In this document: positions 46,566-58,166 of the stretch, in pieces
How the letters are laid out: each line of letters opens with the position of its first letter
Numbering within the stretch: the first letter of the stretch is position 1
Origin: Gigaspora rosea
Lineage: Eukaryota; Glomeromycota; Glomeromycetes; Diversisporales; Gigasporaceae
DNA length: 64,000 nucleotides
Reading direction: 5' to 3'
NCBI GenBank assembly: GCA_003550325.1
Contig: QKWP01000363.1
Location: 6,333-70,332 of the forward strand
Notes under the pieces: model-generated
Databases searched by the model: none
Told to the model about the DNA's origin: nothing
What the model saw: the letters and a program-made list of their open reading frames with translations, nothing else
Translations under genes and position numbers: made by a program

Positions 46566-49500
46566 AGTAGTAAAATTATAAGGTTCTAATTTCATAATCT
46601 ATTTAGCTCGCTTTTTTTTAAGTTTAGAAGTTCTTAACTATTATAAAGAAGAGTAATCAGTAATTAGATAGAATGGTTTGGAACCCAAATATTTATGAAA
46701 ATGTTCTATAGCCCAAATAACTGCAGGACATCTCAGTTCAGGTACAGAGTAATTTTTTTTTAGTTTTGGTAACACTTCTGCTTGTATAGGCTACAACATA
46801 TTTCTTGTTGTTATTATCCAATTATACAAGTATAGCATCTAAACCTAGAGTAAAGAAATTAGTATAAAGATAGAATAGGCAATTAAAGTCAGAATACCTT
46901 AATGCAGAAACTGTAATAAAATGAGTTTTTAAAGAAGATAAGATGAGTTTTTAAAGTATTAAAGGCTTTAACTTGGCCCTTAGTTCATTGGTAAGATTTA
47001 TTCTTTTTAATAAATTGTTTAGAGGCTTGGCAATTTTAGAGAACCCTTGAATAAATTTTTTTAATAAGAGGTAATACCAAAAATGCATGAAGTTATTTGA
47101 AGAGTTTTTGGTACAGGAAAGTCCTTAATTTTAATAATTTTCTCTTTATCAGTAGAAATTCATTTCTATTGATTACATTTTCTAAAAATTTAATAATATT
47201 TAGAAAAAAAGAGCATTTTTCTAAATTTAATTTTAGATGAGCTTTTTTCAATTCCTTTAAAACATGATAAATATAATCCAAATGTTCATTAGAAGTTTTT
47301 GAATAAATGGTTATATCATCAAAAAATAAATGTGTTTAAAATATAGTTCATTAATCTCTAGAATATAGAGGAGTATAATATTAAATTTATAAGTGCCAAA
47401 GTTAGTAATAAAAGCTATTTTTCTTTTATCCTCTGGGTTCATTCCAACTTGCCAATATACACTGGTGAAGTCAAGACTTGTAAACCTTTTTGATCTATTA
47501 AAGACTGTCAAGATTTATTAATATTGGATAAAGGGTAAATATTCTTTTCAGTAACAGTATTCAATTTTCTGTAATCAATACATATTTTCTTTTTATTATT
47601 TTTTTTTGGAACTAATACAACAGGAAAAGCCCAAGGACTTTTAGTTTCTTTAATGATTCCTTGTATTTTCATTGCAAAAATTTCTTCTTTAAGTAAGTCT
47701 TGATCATCCAAAGACATGCTATAAGATCGCTGGCTTATAGGTTTAGCATTTTAGTATTAATTTTATGAAGAACAAAATTGGTTTGGTCTAATCCAACAGT
47801 TTGTCCAGATTTGCTAATATTTTTAGCATAGACTTGAGGGATTTCATTAAGCAGATCTACAACTTGGTTTAGTTGTTTAGGTAGTAATTCAAAGTTAATA
47901 TTAAATGAACTTCTATCTTATTCATTATGGTATTAGTTAAATATACAGCAGAATTATATTTAGTCTAAGAATTATAAAATAGGTTATCATCCTCAAAAAC
48001 ATATTTATCTGAGTAAAGGTTTGGATTTCTTTATTTTTCTTCTCTAATTTATCAATTTACTCATCCTCATTAGTAAATTCTTCTAATTCCTAAATTGGAA
48101 TATTAGTGCTAACATGGATAGTATTAATAGTAGCTAATTTTTTCAAATATTTAACATATAGAGTATTATTAGCAAAATCTAACTTAGCTTTAGATTTACT
48201 AAACCAATCTGTTTCTATAACAAAGTTTCTTTCTGGAATTCAGTTACTTGTAAGCTAATAGAGATTATGAGGTCCTATATAGTTATTTTCATATTGGTGA
48301 TTATTCCCAAAGCTTTAATATAATTTCCATTTGCTGTAACAACTACAGTTCTAGAAGGTTGGTCAATTTCAAGTCCTAGTTTGTCCATTAGTTTTCTAGT
48401 AATAATGCTAACAGCAGTACATAAAGTCAAAAATAGCAACAACTTGGTTTCCTTTAATATGGACATGATATTGCATAGCCATAGTCTTGTGAGAACTATT
48501 TTTTTTAAGTAGTTAGCTTCAATATTAAGAGCCTTTATTCTTCACAAAGCCTTTGCCAAATTACATCATTGGTTAGGATATTGTAGAAGTTGACCATAAG
48601 TAATATAGGCAGAAAATTTCAATAAATCTTCAGAAATGCCATAAGGATTGAGTTGGTCTACTGTAAAGAGTAATCTTTTTTTCAATATTTTCTTTACAAA
48701 AGATATATTTTGTTCTACTTCTATAGAAAATTTTTATATTGGTTGATATTTGTAAAGTTTTACTTCTAAGAGCATGTTTCTTAACAGATTCAGACTGTTT
48801 TTGTTTTCTTTTTGTTCCTTTCTGTTGGTAGAATAAAGTTGGTATTGAGTAATATAAACTTTATCTTTATACTTAGCTTCAACAAAATTTATGTTTCTAT
48901 TTTGTTTGTTTTTATTTGGTTAGTGGGTTGGTACTGTTGTTCTGTTGTTGGTAACCTTTTAGCCAAACAATTTATTGCATCATGACCAGGCACTCTATAT
49001 CTAAAACAACCAAGTTAGTATTTTTCTTGTTAGTATTTCCATAATAAGAAAAAATAAATTTAAATTGAGTTTTTTCAGTTTGGTTAGTAAGAGCAAATGC
49101 TATAGTAGCATAATTTAAACTCAATTGTTATATTTGTTTAGTGAGTTGTTCAATTTTTTTTTATAATTTTTAGATCCTTGAGTCAAAATAGGGTCAGCAT
49201 CAGAAGCAAAGTCATTTCCTGTTCATGAGTATGAGCTAAATCCAAATTGCATTTAGATTTTCTGGGTTATGCATTAAGAGAAAAGAAAGTAGGTTTGATC
49301 TCAATTCCTTTTTTGAAATAATATATCTTTCAGTTTCTACTCTTTTTACTAATTTTTTAAATTTGTTATTATAGGTTTTAATGGATTCTTCAGGTAGTTA
49401 TTTTAAAGTATCAAGGTTCTATAACTATTTGTTTTCTAGTACTGTGTACAAAATTGATTTTGGAAAGCATTAGAAATAGCAGTCCAATCTCTATCAGGAT

Positions 49501-49800
49501 CATCTGAGTTAGGTTGGTGGGCTCTAAAATAGGTTTGTTGCCATTCATCTGCATTTCCATGTAAAAAGGCAGGAAGAATTTTACAATTTTGTCAAGTATT
49601 CTATCTATTAGCTATAGCAGCTTTTTCAAAACTTTCTAACCAAGCTTGAGGGTCCTGAGTTCTATCTCCATAGAATAGTTTTATCCTTAATAAAATAAAT
49701 TCCTTTTGGTTGGCTTGAAGGTAGTTAAAACAGTTGAGCATTGGCCATGTTTTGTCTTATAGGTGTTGGTAAAGGAGTTTAAAATAATCTATCAAGTTCT

Positions 49801-51300
49801 AGATCAGGATTAGAGTCAGAGTTAGAGTTTTCAACTGCTGTAGTAGTTGTGTTTTGAGTATAAAGAAATAAAGAGGTCAAGTTCAAATTTGTTTGTTTGT
49901 TGATAAGCTTGTTAGAGTTGGTCAATTAATGTATCAAATCCAGGGTTAGCAGTATATCTTCAAGTATAAAGTAAAGCACAAAAATGTTTTCTTGGGGATT
50001 AGTAGCTTGTTGTATTAATTGAAAAATATAAACTGTACAATTAGTATAAGAAAGCACAGAATATGTTATAATAAACCAAGTTCAAAAGCTAATAAACTGC
50101 ATAGTAATATTTCTTGCAACAGGATAACACAATTGACAAGAATAATCTGCTGCAATTTATTGAATTTGTTGCCATATTGCTGGTCTAGTACCAGGATAAA
50201 GTATATGTTAATGTTTGTGTTGTTGATTTCTGTAGAGAAACCAATATAATGAATCATACACACAACTTACAAGTTAGTAATAACTAATTACTATTAATTA
50301 AATTTCACAATTAAGTAACTGCTCTTATAGTCACCACCAAAAATGTCACACTTGGAATTCACCTCTCAAAAAAATTCAAAAGACAAATAGTTTATAGAAT
50401 AAAGACTATAACTATAGTGATATGGCAGGCTAATAATAGCATCAGTGTATGTCTTAACAGAGAGGATTAAATAAGGCTTTAATGAAAAAGGCAACAACAC
50501 ACTTATATATGAAGATATAAGAGGTTGGTTACTTTACTACAATAAATAACAATAAGAGACACAGTTTCTCTTAACCAAGAATACAAGATTCTACTTAAAG
50601 AAAATAAAGTATATTTTATCACATGTATGAGGACATGTACAAAGACTTTATAATTCAGTGGGAAATAAGGATTACAAGAGAAAATTCAATTCTAACTAAA
50701 TGTATAAAGGGTAAACCAAATCCACTTTGCTACAAAGGCAAAAAAAGTGGGTTTGTATACATGAATTGTGAGTTACAATCTACACTACTAATAACTATTC
50801 TATTCTACAGACTATCTACTCTAATCGATTATGAATTAAAAAAGGGACTAAAAGAATTATTATGAAAATACTATAAGTAAAAGAAAAATGTAATATGAAT
50901 TTAGGATTCCGAATGTCTATCCCGTGATCATCCAGATCATATGCATAATTGTATATGAATGATCGGAGATTTCATAATCAGCTTTAAATGAAGATCATTT
51001 CAAGTGTAATACCAAATTAAGCTTAATTTAGGACAAAATTCATAATTTCACCCCTGCGTGTTATTTTGCTAAAATACAGTAACTATTCTTAGTTTATCTC
51101 ATCCCTGTTTTCAATTAATTTTACTCATTAGCATTATAATCTATCATTATTATCCGTTTTTAAAAAAAAAATAAAAAAACACAAATTTTATCAAACCTGT
51201 ACTCATCAGCTGTATTTACAATAAATCATTCAAAAAAACTTAAATAAAAATAATTCAATTATTTTTACATTGCTGTTTAGCATATAATTAAAAATCAAGC
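49801..51300. other. Flank of the Ty3-type fossil; AT-rich spacer
   Basis: No gene is recognised. The 5' LTR of the fossil might lie here, but I cannot define its ends. The short frames at 50019-50263 and 50623-50865 have no known motif. Confidence 0.3.
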
Positions 51301-51499
51301 CTTACTTTTATTTTGAGCAATAAGAACAGATTGATATAAACAATTTACAAAAGATAAAATTATTTCCCTTTAATAGTATTTATACTCTTATAGGTTCCTC
51401 CTTGCTAGCTTTCAAATCATAACAATATAGCGTCAATAGAAATTTGTATATATGTTACATATTAAGTCAAGTGCCATTTAAAAACTACAAGCTGGCAAC

Positions 51500-51640
51500 G
51501 AAGTCACCTAAATCGCTAGTTTAGTTATTTAAAAAGTATGAACTTGTTATCTAAGCGTTAAATTACCTGAAAATTTCACTAGTAATTTATATAAAGCCAA
51601 AGAATAAAGCCATGTTTTTATTTTTTTCACTATTGATTTA
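51500..51640. repeat. Short copy of the Sel1-kinase distal flank
   Basis: 'CTAAGCGTTAAATTACCTG', then CACTAGTAATTTATATAAAG and CAAAGAATAAAGC, is the reverse complement of 14330-14430. It is another stranded piece of the kinase upstream region. Confidence 0.5.
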
Positions 51641-51857
51641 TAGGGTGTTACATATTAAAACAGTCCTTTTTTGCAATTTTTTGAACCCTTATTTTATTTG
51701 ATTTTTGAATAGGTTTCTTTTATTCAGTAAAAGAGTTTGTTATAAGCAATAAGAACGTATAAAAAGATCCACAAAATGAACTTGCAGTAAAAAATTTATA
51801 TGTATTACTTAAAATGATTTACATTTAAAAAAGGCTGTTTTAATACATAACACCTCA
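51641..51857. mobile_element. MITE with TAGGGTGTTACATATTAAAA ends
   Basis: About 217 bp. AGGGTGTTACATATTAAAAC followed by AGTCC at the left is inverted at the right (GGCTGTTTTAATACATAACA, then CCTC). TAGGGTG ends fit hAT. No clear 8-bp duplication. Confidence 0.6.
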
Positions 51858-51879
51858 TATCTATACCACCTAATTATGA

Positions 51880-52311
51880 GTTTGTCTGTTTAAACATTTT
51901 TGATTGGTTGCAACCGATTTTGGAAACTTCTAAACAGAAATTTTGGAATTTTGGAAACTTCTAATCGGGTCTGTGCACTTTAACGTTTTTTGATTGGTCG
52001 TACCCAAAAAATGTGACCTAACGTGGGAAACTAACATAAATACGTAAGATGATTATGACGATAATCATGGCAAGTACTTATTATAGCTTTTGAGTAATTG
52101 TTATATCATTTGGGGAGTAACAAAAATCAGGTGATTTTTTAGGGGGGGAGGGGGTAAAAAAAAGTTGAAATTATATATAAGAACCTGACTGTATATATAT
52201 TAAGACAGAGGGAGGGGGTAGGTCTCTGATAAAAAATAATCAGATGATTAATGACACTGCCCTTTTATAATTATATAATCTTTTCTATCTATCTATCTAT
52301 CTTCTATCTAT
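51880..52311. repeat. R3-type repeats and simple sequence
   Basis: 'CACTTTAACGTTTTTTGATT' and 'TAAGATGATTATGACGATAA' are diverged copies of the R3 unit; an inverted copy lies at 16270-16430. A (TCTA)n tract sits at about 52285-52312. No gene. Confidence 0.5.
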
Positions 52312-52541
52312 TATTATTTAATTTTGAGATCATGCGCTTTAACGTTTTTGATTGGCTGTATTTACAAAATATGATCTGAGCGTGAGAAACCTTCGAAATA
52401 TGATAATTCGGTAATTATTACAACATTTTCTATTATTTCAGAATTTGCATTCAATTTTATTTGGTTACTGGTAATAACGTCATTAATTATTCATAATATT
52501 TTATGCAAGGTAGACGTAGTTTCTATAACAGTTATTTTATT
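52312..52541. repeat. R3 tandem unit, left copy
   Basis: About 228 bp from GAGATCATGCGCTTTAACG to 'CTATAACAGTTATTTTATTA'. It is nearly identical to 54290-54515 in the same orientation. The mariner-type element sits between the two units. Confidence 0.8.
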
Positions 52542-52542
52542 A

Positions 52543-54257
52543 TAGGCCAGTGCAAAAAGATAGATACCTCAAATATTAGTTAATAAAATTTTTAAAAAAA
52601 AAATAATTTCAAATTTTATTTATATATTTTGAAACTTCATACAATAGGAAATATTTTAATATAAATTCTATTAAAAATTTATTAGTCAGATTCGTCATCA
52701 CTAACTAAGATAATTTCGTTATCTAATTCATCATCTATTAAAAGCACATGATCTTTCGATTTCTCATAATCCCTTGCAATATCGACGGTTTTTCTCCACA
52801 AACTAGTAATAGCTTGTGAGCTTACCTTTTCTACAAAGGCATAAAGAAGTTTATTTCTAATTTCAAGTAAATTACTGTGTGGACCTGATACTGAAACTTC
52901 ATTTTTTACTAGAGCCCAGATACCTTCGATAGGTTGAAGTTCGCAGTGATAAGGAGGGGTATAAAAATTCTATGACCATAGCGTTTGGCTATTTCTACAC
53001 AAGCAAAAGGAACTTTTTCTTTATGACTTTTTACAATTTCTAAAAGTTCAGATTTATATGCTTTTTCTGAAACAAAAATTTGTTTGTTTTCTAACCATTC
53101 GATTATTTCAGCTTTTTTTGATGATGTCGTAGGAACCTTTTCATTTCGTCGCTTATAATATCTGGCCCCGTCCATATGAAAATCTACTTCACTATATTTT
53201 TCTTTAACAGTTTCACAAAGTTTTTCGAATAGTGATTCAAAAATTTCAGAATTAAAGTTGCCATGATAGTCATTTTGATTGGGAGTAATATTTGAATTTT
53301 TTATAAAATCCGGAATATCATTCCATTCTTCTGCATTGCATCGCTTATGTCCTTTATTTGATGGTTCATGAATTTTTGGATCCCATAGATAAACTGAATT
53401 TGGAACTAATTCACCTTCTAATTTATTAGTATTACAGTTCCGAAAGACAATAATAGCACCAAAAATTATAATTAATGGTCCATGTCCTAATTCTAAAACA
53501 ACACCTTTGTGAGGAACCCAGGTTTTATTTGTAGTATGGTGAAGATGACAATACAACTCATCTAAAAATACTTAGGTACGTGGTTTTTTCCTTGTAAATT
53601 TGATAGTCTATTTCGAAGATATTGATAACGATATGCAACATTATTGGGAGATTCATGTAAAAGATTTCTTCTTTCTCCCTGACCAAAATAATACCCCAGG
53701 GAATGTAGCAAACGAAGGAGTTGCCACTTAGAAACCTCATGTCCTTTTGTAAGAAGATATTGACGTAATACTGTAGTAGACAAAGGTTGTCCTGCTTTGT
53801 TTGATTCCAAGACTTTTTCATGAATAATCATGATAAGATTAGGATTAGGTTGAACTTCGGGTCGACCAATAATTTTATTTGGCCTAAAAGTTTCGTCACT
53901 GCTTTGGTTCCATTCTTGGATAACCCGCCCAACTGTACTTTCTGAAATGCCTAATACCAGGGCTATATGCTTGCGTAGTATGAGCTTTTGATTATACTTA
54001 TTGGCGGCAGTAGGGTCGGAAAAGTATTTGTGAGCACTAACTATCTTTTTTTTTTCATTGTTTGTTAATGGAGCAGCACTTCGCTTATCGTTCAACAATG
54101 ACATTATAAATCGGTTTAAGTTGTACAATATGTTAGGTAAGATATTCAAGTATTTATATAAAAAAATCGAGCACTGATTTATTTGATAAAACTAAACTTA
54201 ATTAAGAAGTGATTAACATCTACATATTTGAGGTATCTATCTTATTGCACCAGCCAA
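52543..54257 (-). mobile_element. Mariner-superfamily transposon, Sailor (DD82E)-like
   Basis: 1715 bp. The ends TAGGCCAGTGCAAAAAGATA and (inward from the right) TTGGCTGGTGCAATAAGATA extend to about 34 bp (GATACCTCAAATAT) and are flanked by TA (52541-52542, 54258-54259). It encodes one transposase on the minus strand with two small frameshifts. The spacing of its last two catalytic residues, about 80, is close to that of the Sailor group. Confidence 0.85.
52682..54149 (-). pseudogene. Sailor-like (DD82E) transposase, two frameshifts
   Basis: It starts at 54149, or at 54101 (MSLLNDKRSAAPLTNNEKKK). The N-terminal part has helix-turn-helix features (LGISESTVGRVIQEW, VLRQYLLTKGHEVSKWQLLR). The DDE domain follows: first aspartate in YFLDELYCHLHHTTNKTWVP, second in FHMDGARYYKRR, glutamate in PPYHCELQPIEGIWALVKNE. 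The last two are about 80 residues apart, unlike DD34E Tc1 or DD34D mariner. The acidic C-terminus ends SDDESD with a stop at 52682-52684. One base is missing near 53567 (between VPKYF and LDELY), and an indel lies in a T/C run near 52968 just before PPYHC. The product would cut and paste the element at TA; as read it is inactive. Confidence 0.85.
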
Positions 54258-54286
54258 TAATTATTAATTATTAATTAATTTATTAA

Positions 54287-54515
54287 ATTTTAAGATCGTG
54301 CGCTTTAACGTTTTTAATTGGCCGTATTCACAAAATGTAATCTAAGCGTGAGAAACCTTCGAAATATGATAATTCAGTAATTATTACAATAATTTCTATT
54401 ATTTCAGAATTTGCATTCAATTTTATTTGGTTACTGGTAATAACGTCTTTGATTATTCATGATATTTTATGCAAGGTAGCTGTAGTTTCTATAACAGTTA
54501 TTTTATTAATTTATT
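54287..54515. repeat. R3 tandem unit, right copy
   Basis: Direct repeat of 52312-52541 (ATCGTGCGCTTTAACGTTTT onward) with a handful of differences. It continues into AATTTATTAAATTATTATTA, the junction sequence the transposon entered. Confidence 0.8.
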
Positions 54516-55501
54516 AAATTATTATTAGAAACTACCTGATTGGTCTTTATTTATAATTTGATAGGATATCTCATGAAACATGCACTTATGTCATTCCAAT
54601 GTAATCTATACCCCTAAAATAAATTCATCTGTTTAAAAAATTTTTGACTAGTCAATGTGTTAGAAAACTTCTTTTTTCACACGATTCATTATGGTAAGAA
54701 TGACGACGTCTAAGCTTACGTTTAAATATTATTATTAATTGGTCAACTTCAGAAAACGTGTGGAAAACTTACGGTTAATAATGATGACATATTTAAATTT
54801 AGCTACTTTTTATAATTTAATTTGGGGTTATTTTTATTGGCCCATCCAAAAAACATGATCAAATTGTGGAAAAATTTTGGCATCCTATGACGATTTGTTA
54901 TTATATCGTGATTTGTAAATAAACTATAAATTACTAGGGCAAGCATGAAGATCACTTTTGCAATTGTTTTCAGTGAATATAGGCCACACAGAGTTGATTT
55001 TTTATTTCTACATTGCATGGAATCTGTCAGTCGGTCGAATAATGTTCATATCTATCTAATATTAGGCCACACGAAGTTGATTTTTCGTTTGAATTAATGA
55101 GATCTGAAAACTTCGGTCAGTCGAGATCTTTTTTTTTTTTTTTTTCTTCTTTAATTTACTGTTAATAAGATAGTCATACTGACACATTTAAGATTAGGCT
55201 ATGCAATATTGAATTTCTATTTTGCATTACATGAAACCTGAAAACTTTTGTCAGTCGGTCAGATTTTTGTTTTTTTAAGCAAAGTTGATTTTTCATTTTG
55301 TATTACACGGTATCTGTCAGTTTTTTTTATTTTTTTCAGTTTGCATTAAATGGAATCTGAAAACATCAGTTGGTCGATCAGTTTTTATTTACATGGAATC
55401 TGAAAACTGCAGTCAGTTTTTTTTCTATTTTTTTTTTTAATTTACTGTAAATTAATAACCACCTTTTTTGATAGGTTAATAATTATGGCAGAATTAAAGC
55501 T

Positions 55502-56110
55502 ACATCCTTCAAGTTGATGGAAAAGTCAGCTGATCGAAAAGGGAGATAAGCAAGGAGGCCCCAGCGTGATGACAATCGCATGGAAATCAAGACACTGGCG
55601 GGAATAAGACTGGTTCAATCACCATCCAATTTAAGGAAGGCGCAGGGAAAAGATAAGTGTTTAATCAATTGTCTAATTAAGGAATTTCACATAAAGTACT
55701 AATATAGCAAAGATTTAGTATAGATATAAAATGCACAGGCAATAGGAAGGACTATAGCAGCCCCAGAAAGGAAGAAACTTCGCACCTGGCCAATCCTGCC
55801 CACTAAATCCTGCCATTTGCTACCATTCATGTCTATAGCCGGCCTGCGTTATGCAGGTGGGAAACTACCGGCTAATCTTAAGCATCAATGTCAAGTAGCA
55901 ACAGCTTGACTGCAAGCTCGGGATCAACAGCTGGCCTGCATATGCAGGTAGGAAACCACCAGCTGACCCTACAAATAGTAAATCAATTGTATATCAAAAG
56001 CACTGATGTATGCTGTATATCACGCTTAAACAAGCTAATAAAGTTCAATATCCGGCATTATATGCTGGTATGCTTCCAAAATGAGTATGAATCACTAGCG
56101 TGCGATCCTG
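55502..56110. other. GC-richer island inserted in the tandem field
   Basis: It interrupts a tandem unit: 'GCAGAATTAAAGCTACA' before and 'TTCGAAAATGTGATCAAATT' after are adjacent in other units. It is richer in G and C than the surroundings and lacks a convincing frame; the 93-codon plus-strand frame at 55888-56169 is not supported. It holds three related hairpins (55836-56068) and a weak box B-like word GGTTCAATC (about 55613). It could be a retroposon or a non-coding RNA gene. Confidence 0.5.
55836..56068. ncRNA. Candidate structured RNA: co-varying hairpins
   Basis: Hairpin 1 pairs TAGCCGG (55836-55842) with CCGGCTA (55868-55874), and inside it CCTGC with GCAGG. Hairpin 2 pairs CAGCTGG (55928-55934) with CCAGCTG (55959-55965), with the same inner CCTGC/GCAGG. 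Two outer base pairs differ between the copies, both changed on both strands (T-A to C-G, C-G to T-A). The 3' bulge GGAAAC is unchanged. A third, simpler hairpin CCGGCAT / ATGCTGG lies at 56052-56068. The pattern suggests selection on structure, but the same would be seen in hairpin DNA of a mobile element. Confidence 0.4.
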
Positions 56111-57169
56111 TTCGAAAATGTGATCAAATTATAGAAAATTTTTGGTCATCCTATGATGATCCTATTTAAAGCTGTATATAAATCGACAGGGTAAGTATGG
56201 AGCTCGCTTTGGCAATTGTTTTCAAAAGAATGTATGTATAATTTGACCACGCAAGTTCACTTCCATTTTGGATTACATAGAATCTGAAAACTTCGATCAG
56301 TTGGTCAGTTTTTTTTTAAATTTATTGTAACTCATATCTAAGATTAAGCAGTGCTTGGTTGATTTTTTATTTTCATTGTGTGTAATCTGAAAATTTCAGT
56401 CTGTTGGTCAGATTTTTCTTAAGCAAAGTTTTTGGTTTGCATTGAAAACTTTGGTCAGTTTTTTATTTTATTTTTTTTTTATTTTACTGTAAATTAATAA
56501 CTACCTCTTTTTGCATACGATTCGTCATATTTGACATGTTAATAATATTAAAGCTGCATTCAAAACATGATCAAATTATGGGAATATTTCTTCATCCTAT
56601 AATGATTCTATTTAAAACTGTATAAATCGTCAAGGTAAGTATAGAGTTCACTTTGGCAATTGTTTTCAAAAAATCTATATATAATTAAGCCACGCATACT
56701 TAACTTTTATTTTATATTGCATAGAATCTGAAAACTTTAATCGGCCAGGCAGTTTTTTTTTAAAATTTACTTAAATAATCATACCTCTACGCAATGTTAG
56801 TTTTTTGGTTTGCATTACATGAAATCTGGTCAATCAGTGCATTACATGGAATCTAAAAACTTCGGTTGGTTTTTTTTTTATTTTTAATTTTTTTTGTTTT
56901 TTTTTTAATTTTTTTTAATTTACTGTAAATTAATAGATAACTTTTTTGATTGGTTAATAATGATGACAGTGTTGAAGCTATATTGAAAACGTATCAAATT
57001 ATGAGAAAATTTCGGCCATCCTATGATTCTATTTAAACTTGTATGTAAATTGCCAGGGTAAGTATAGAGTTTGCTTTGGCAATTGATTTCAAGAGATTGT
57101 ATGTATAATTTGGCGGCCACGCAAAGTTGACTTCCATTTTGTATTACATAAAATCTAAAAACTTTGGTC

Positions 57170-57205
<36 letters not shown>

Positions 57206-57282
57206 NNNNNNNNNNNNNNNNNNNNNNNNNNNNNNNNNNNNNNNNNNNNNNNNNNNNNNNNNNNNNNNNNNNNNNNNNNNNN
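57206..57282. other. Assembly gap (77 N) within poly-T
   Basis: T runs lie on both sides. The frame crossing it is an artefact. Confidence 0.99.
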
Positions 57283-57404
57283 TTTTTTGGTTTTTTTTTT
57301 TATTTTTTTTTTAATTTGCTGTAAATTAATTTGAGAACTTCGGTTAGTCAGGAATTTTTTTCTTTTATATACTGTAGAATAATGTAATCATGCTCACATT
57401 TAAG

Positions 57405-57540
57405 ATAGTAATATGCCGCGTACAGTACTATACTACTGTACGCTAAAAATTTTTGCCGATCACTTTTGCCAGCCAATCAGATGCCGGAAAAGAACTATAG
57501 TACTGTACGTACTATACGCTAAAATTTTTCAAGTATCATA
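57405..57540. repeat. Inverted GTACAGTACTATA repeat
   Basis: CGTACAGTACTATACTACTG, then TACGCTAAAAATTTTTGCC, is inverted or repeated at 57490-57530 (ACTATAGTACTGTACGTACT, ACGCTAAAATTTTT). Probably a small MITE of about 130 bp. Confidence 0.45.
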
Positions 57541-57740
57541 TAAATAGCACATCACTAATCTAAAATTAAGACCACAAAGTTGATCTTCTGTTTTTCATCA
57601 CATGAAATAAGAAAACTTCAGTTGGTCAGTCGCATCTTTTTTTTAATTTAATTTACTGTAAAATTATAGAATAATGTTCACATGCTCATATCTAAGATTA
57701 AGCAACACAAAGTTGGTTTTTCGTTCTGCATCATAAAAAA

Positions 57741-58158
57741 AGTGTCGTATAGAAAGATTTAACTATATTGTTATTCAGATGTTAGTATAGCCAAAGTGAC
57801 ATATAATTTCAATGTAATTTATGCAAATATTTATATTCTACAATAGATACATTCTGTAAAAAAATTTTTAATACAATAAAAAAATAAAAACAAATAAGAT
57901 GGGTAGTGCGTAAGCGCCACCCATCGCACTAGTGTGGCTCTAAGTGTTCGTCTCATAGAATACTTGAAATCAATTAATTAAACTGAAAAAAAATTATTTA
58001 AACATGTAAATCGGAAAATTATATTATTTTGAAAAGTTTTGCCAAATAATTTCAATTAAAAAAAAAAATCGGAATTATTTATGTGAGACTTTAAAATTTT
58101 TAGATTTAAGTAAGTTTATATTTGATTAATTTTTTAAATTCATTGATAAAATGATCAA
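57741..58158. other. Intergenic DNA
   Basis: No gene is seen. A short GC-rich patch (GGGTAGTGCGTAAGCGCCAC, about 57901-57920) can pair with itself and may be the end of a retroposon. Otherwise AT-rich. Confidence 0.35.
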
Positions 58159-58166
58159 TGTGAAAC

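Larger units (their letters stand above)
45019..49800 (-). mobile_element. Ty3-type LTR retroelement, decayed fossil
   Basis: Read right to left, the parts recognised are a gag-like region (about 49750-49400), a zinc-knuckle-like patch (about 48990), an aspartic protease (about 48470-48275), reverse transcriptase (about 47720-47090, with SPWAFPVVLVPKK and CIDYRKLNTVT) and RNase H (about 46790-46640, continuing at 45237-45019 with IIYRPGYKYYNANALSKLSP). This order fits the Ty3 (Metaviridae) clade. It is split by an R4 MITE that carries a tRNA-headed retroposon. Integrase and LTRs were not recognised. It is broken by many changes, at least ten, and looks old. Confidence 0.75.
54784..57740. repeat. 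Tandem field of about 400-bp units with poly-T
   Basis: A unit recurs at least four times (about 54840-55140, 56100-56340, 56560-56780, 56960-57200): a 'CATGATCAAATTATGGGAAA' block, CATCCTATGATGATTCTATT, 'TTTGGCAATTGTTTTCAA', 'GGCCACGCAAAGTTGA', 'GAATCTGAAAACTTCGGTCA', a long T run, then 'AATTTACTGTAAATTAATA'. The GGCCACGCAAAGTT part resembles the end of the Harbinger-like MITE at 30401. Homopolymers and a gap show it assembles poorly. No genes. Confidence 0.7.

Noticed and set aside
52312-54515. Direct repeats flanking the mariner-type element, LTR-like at first sight
   Set aside because: The element has its own inverted ends and TA duplications inside them; the repeats are tandem R3 units present independently of it.
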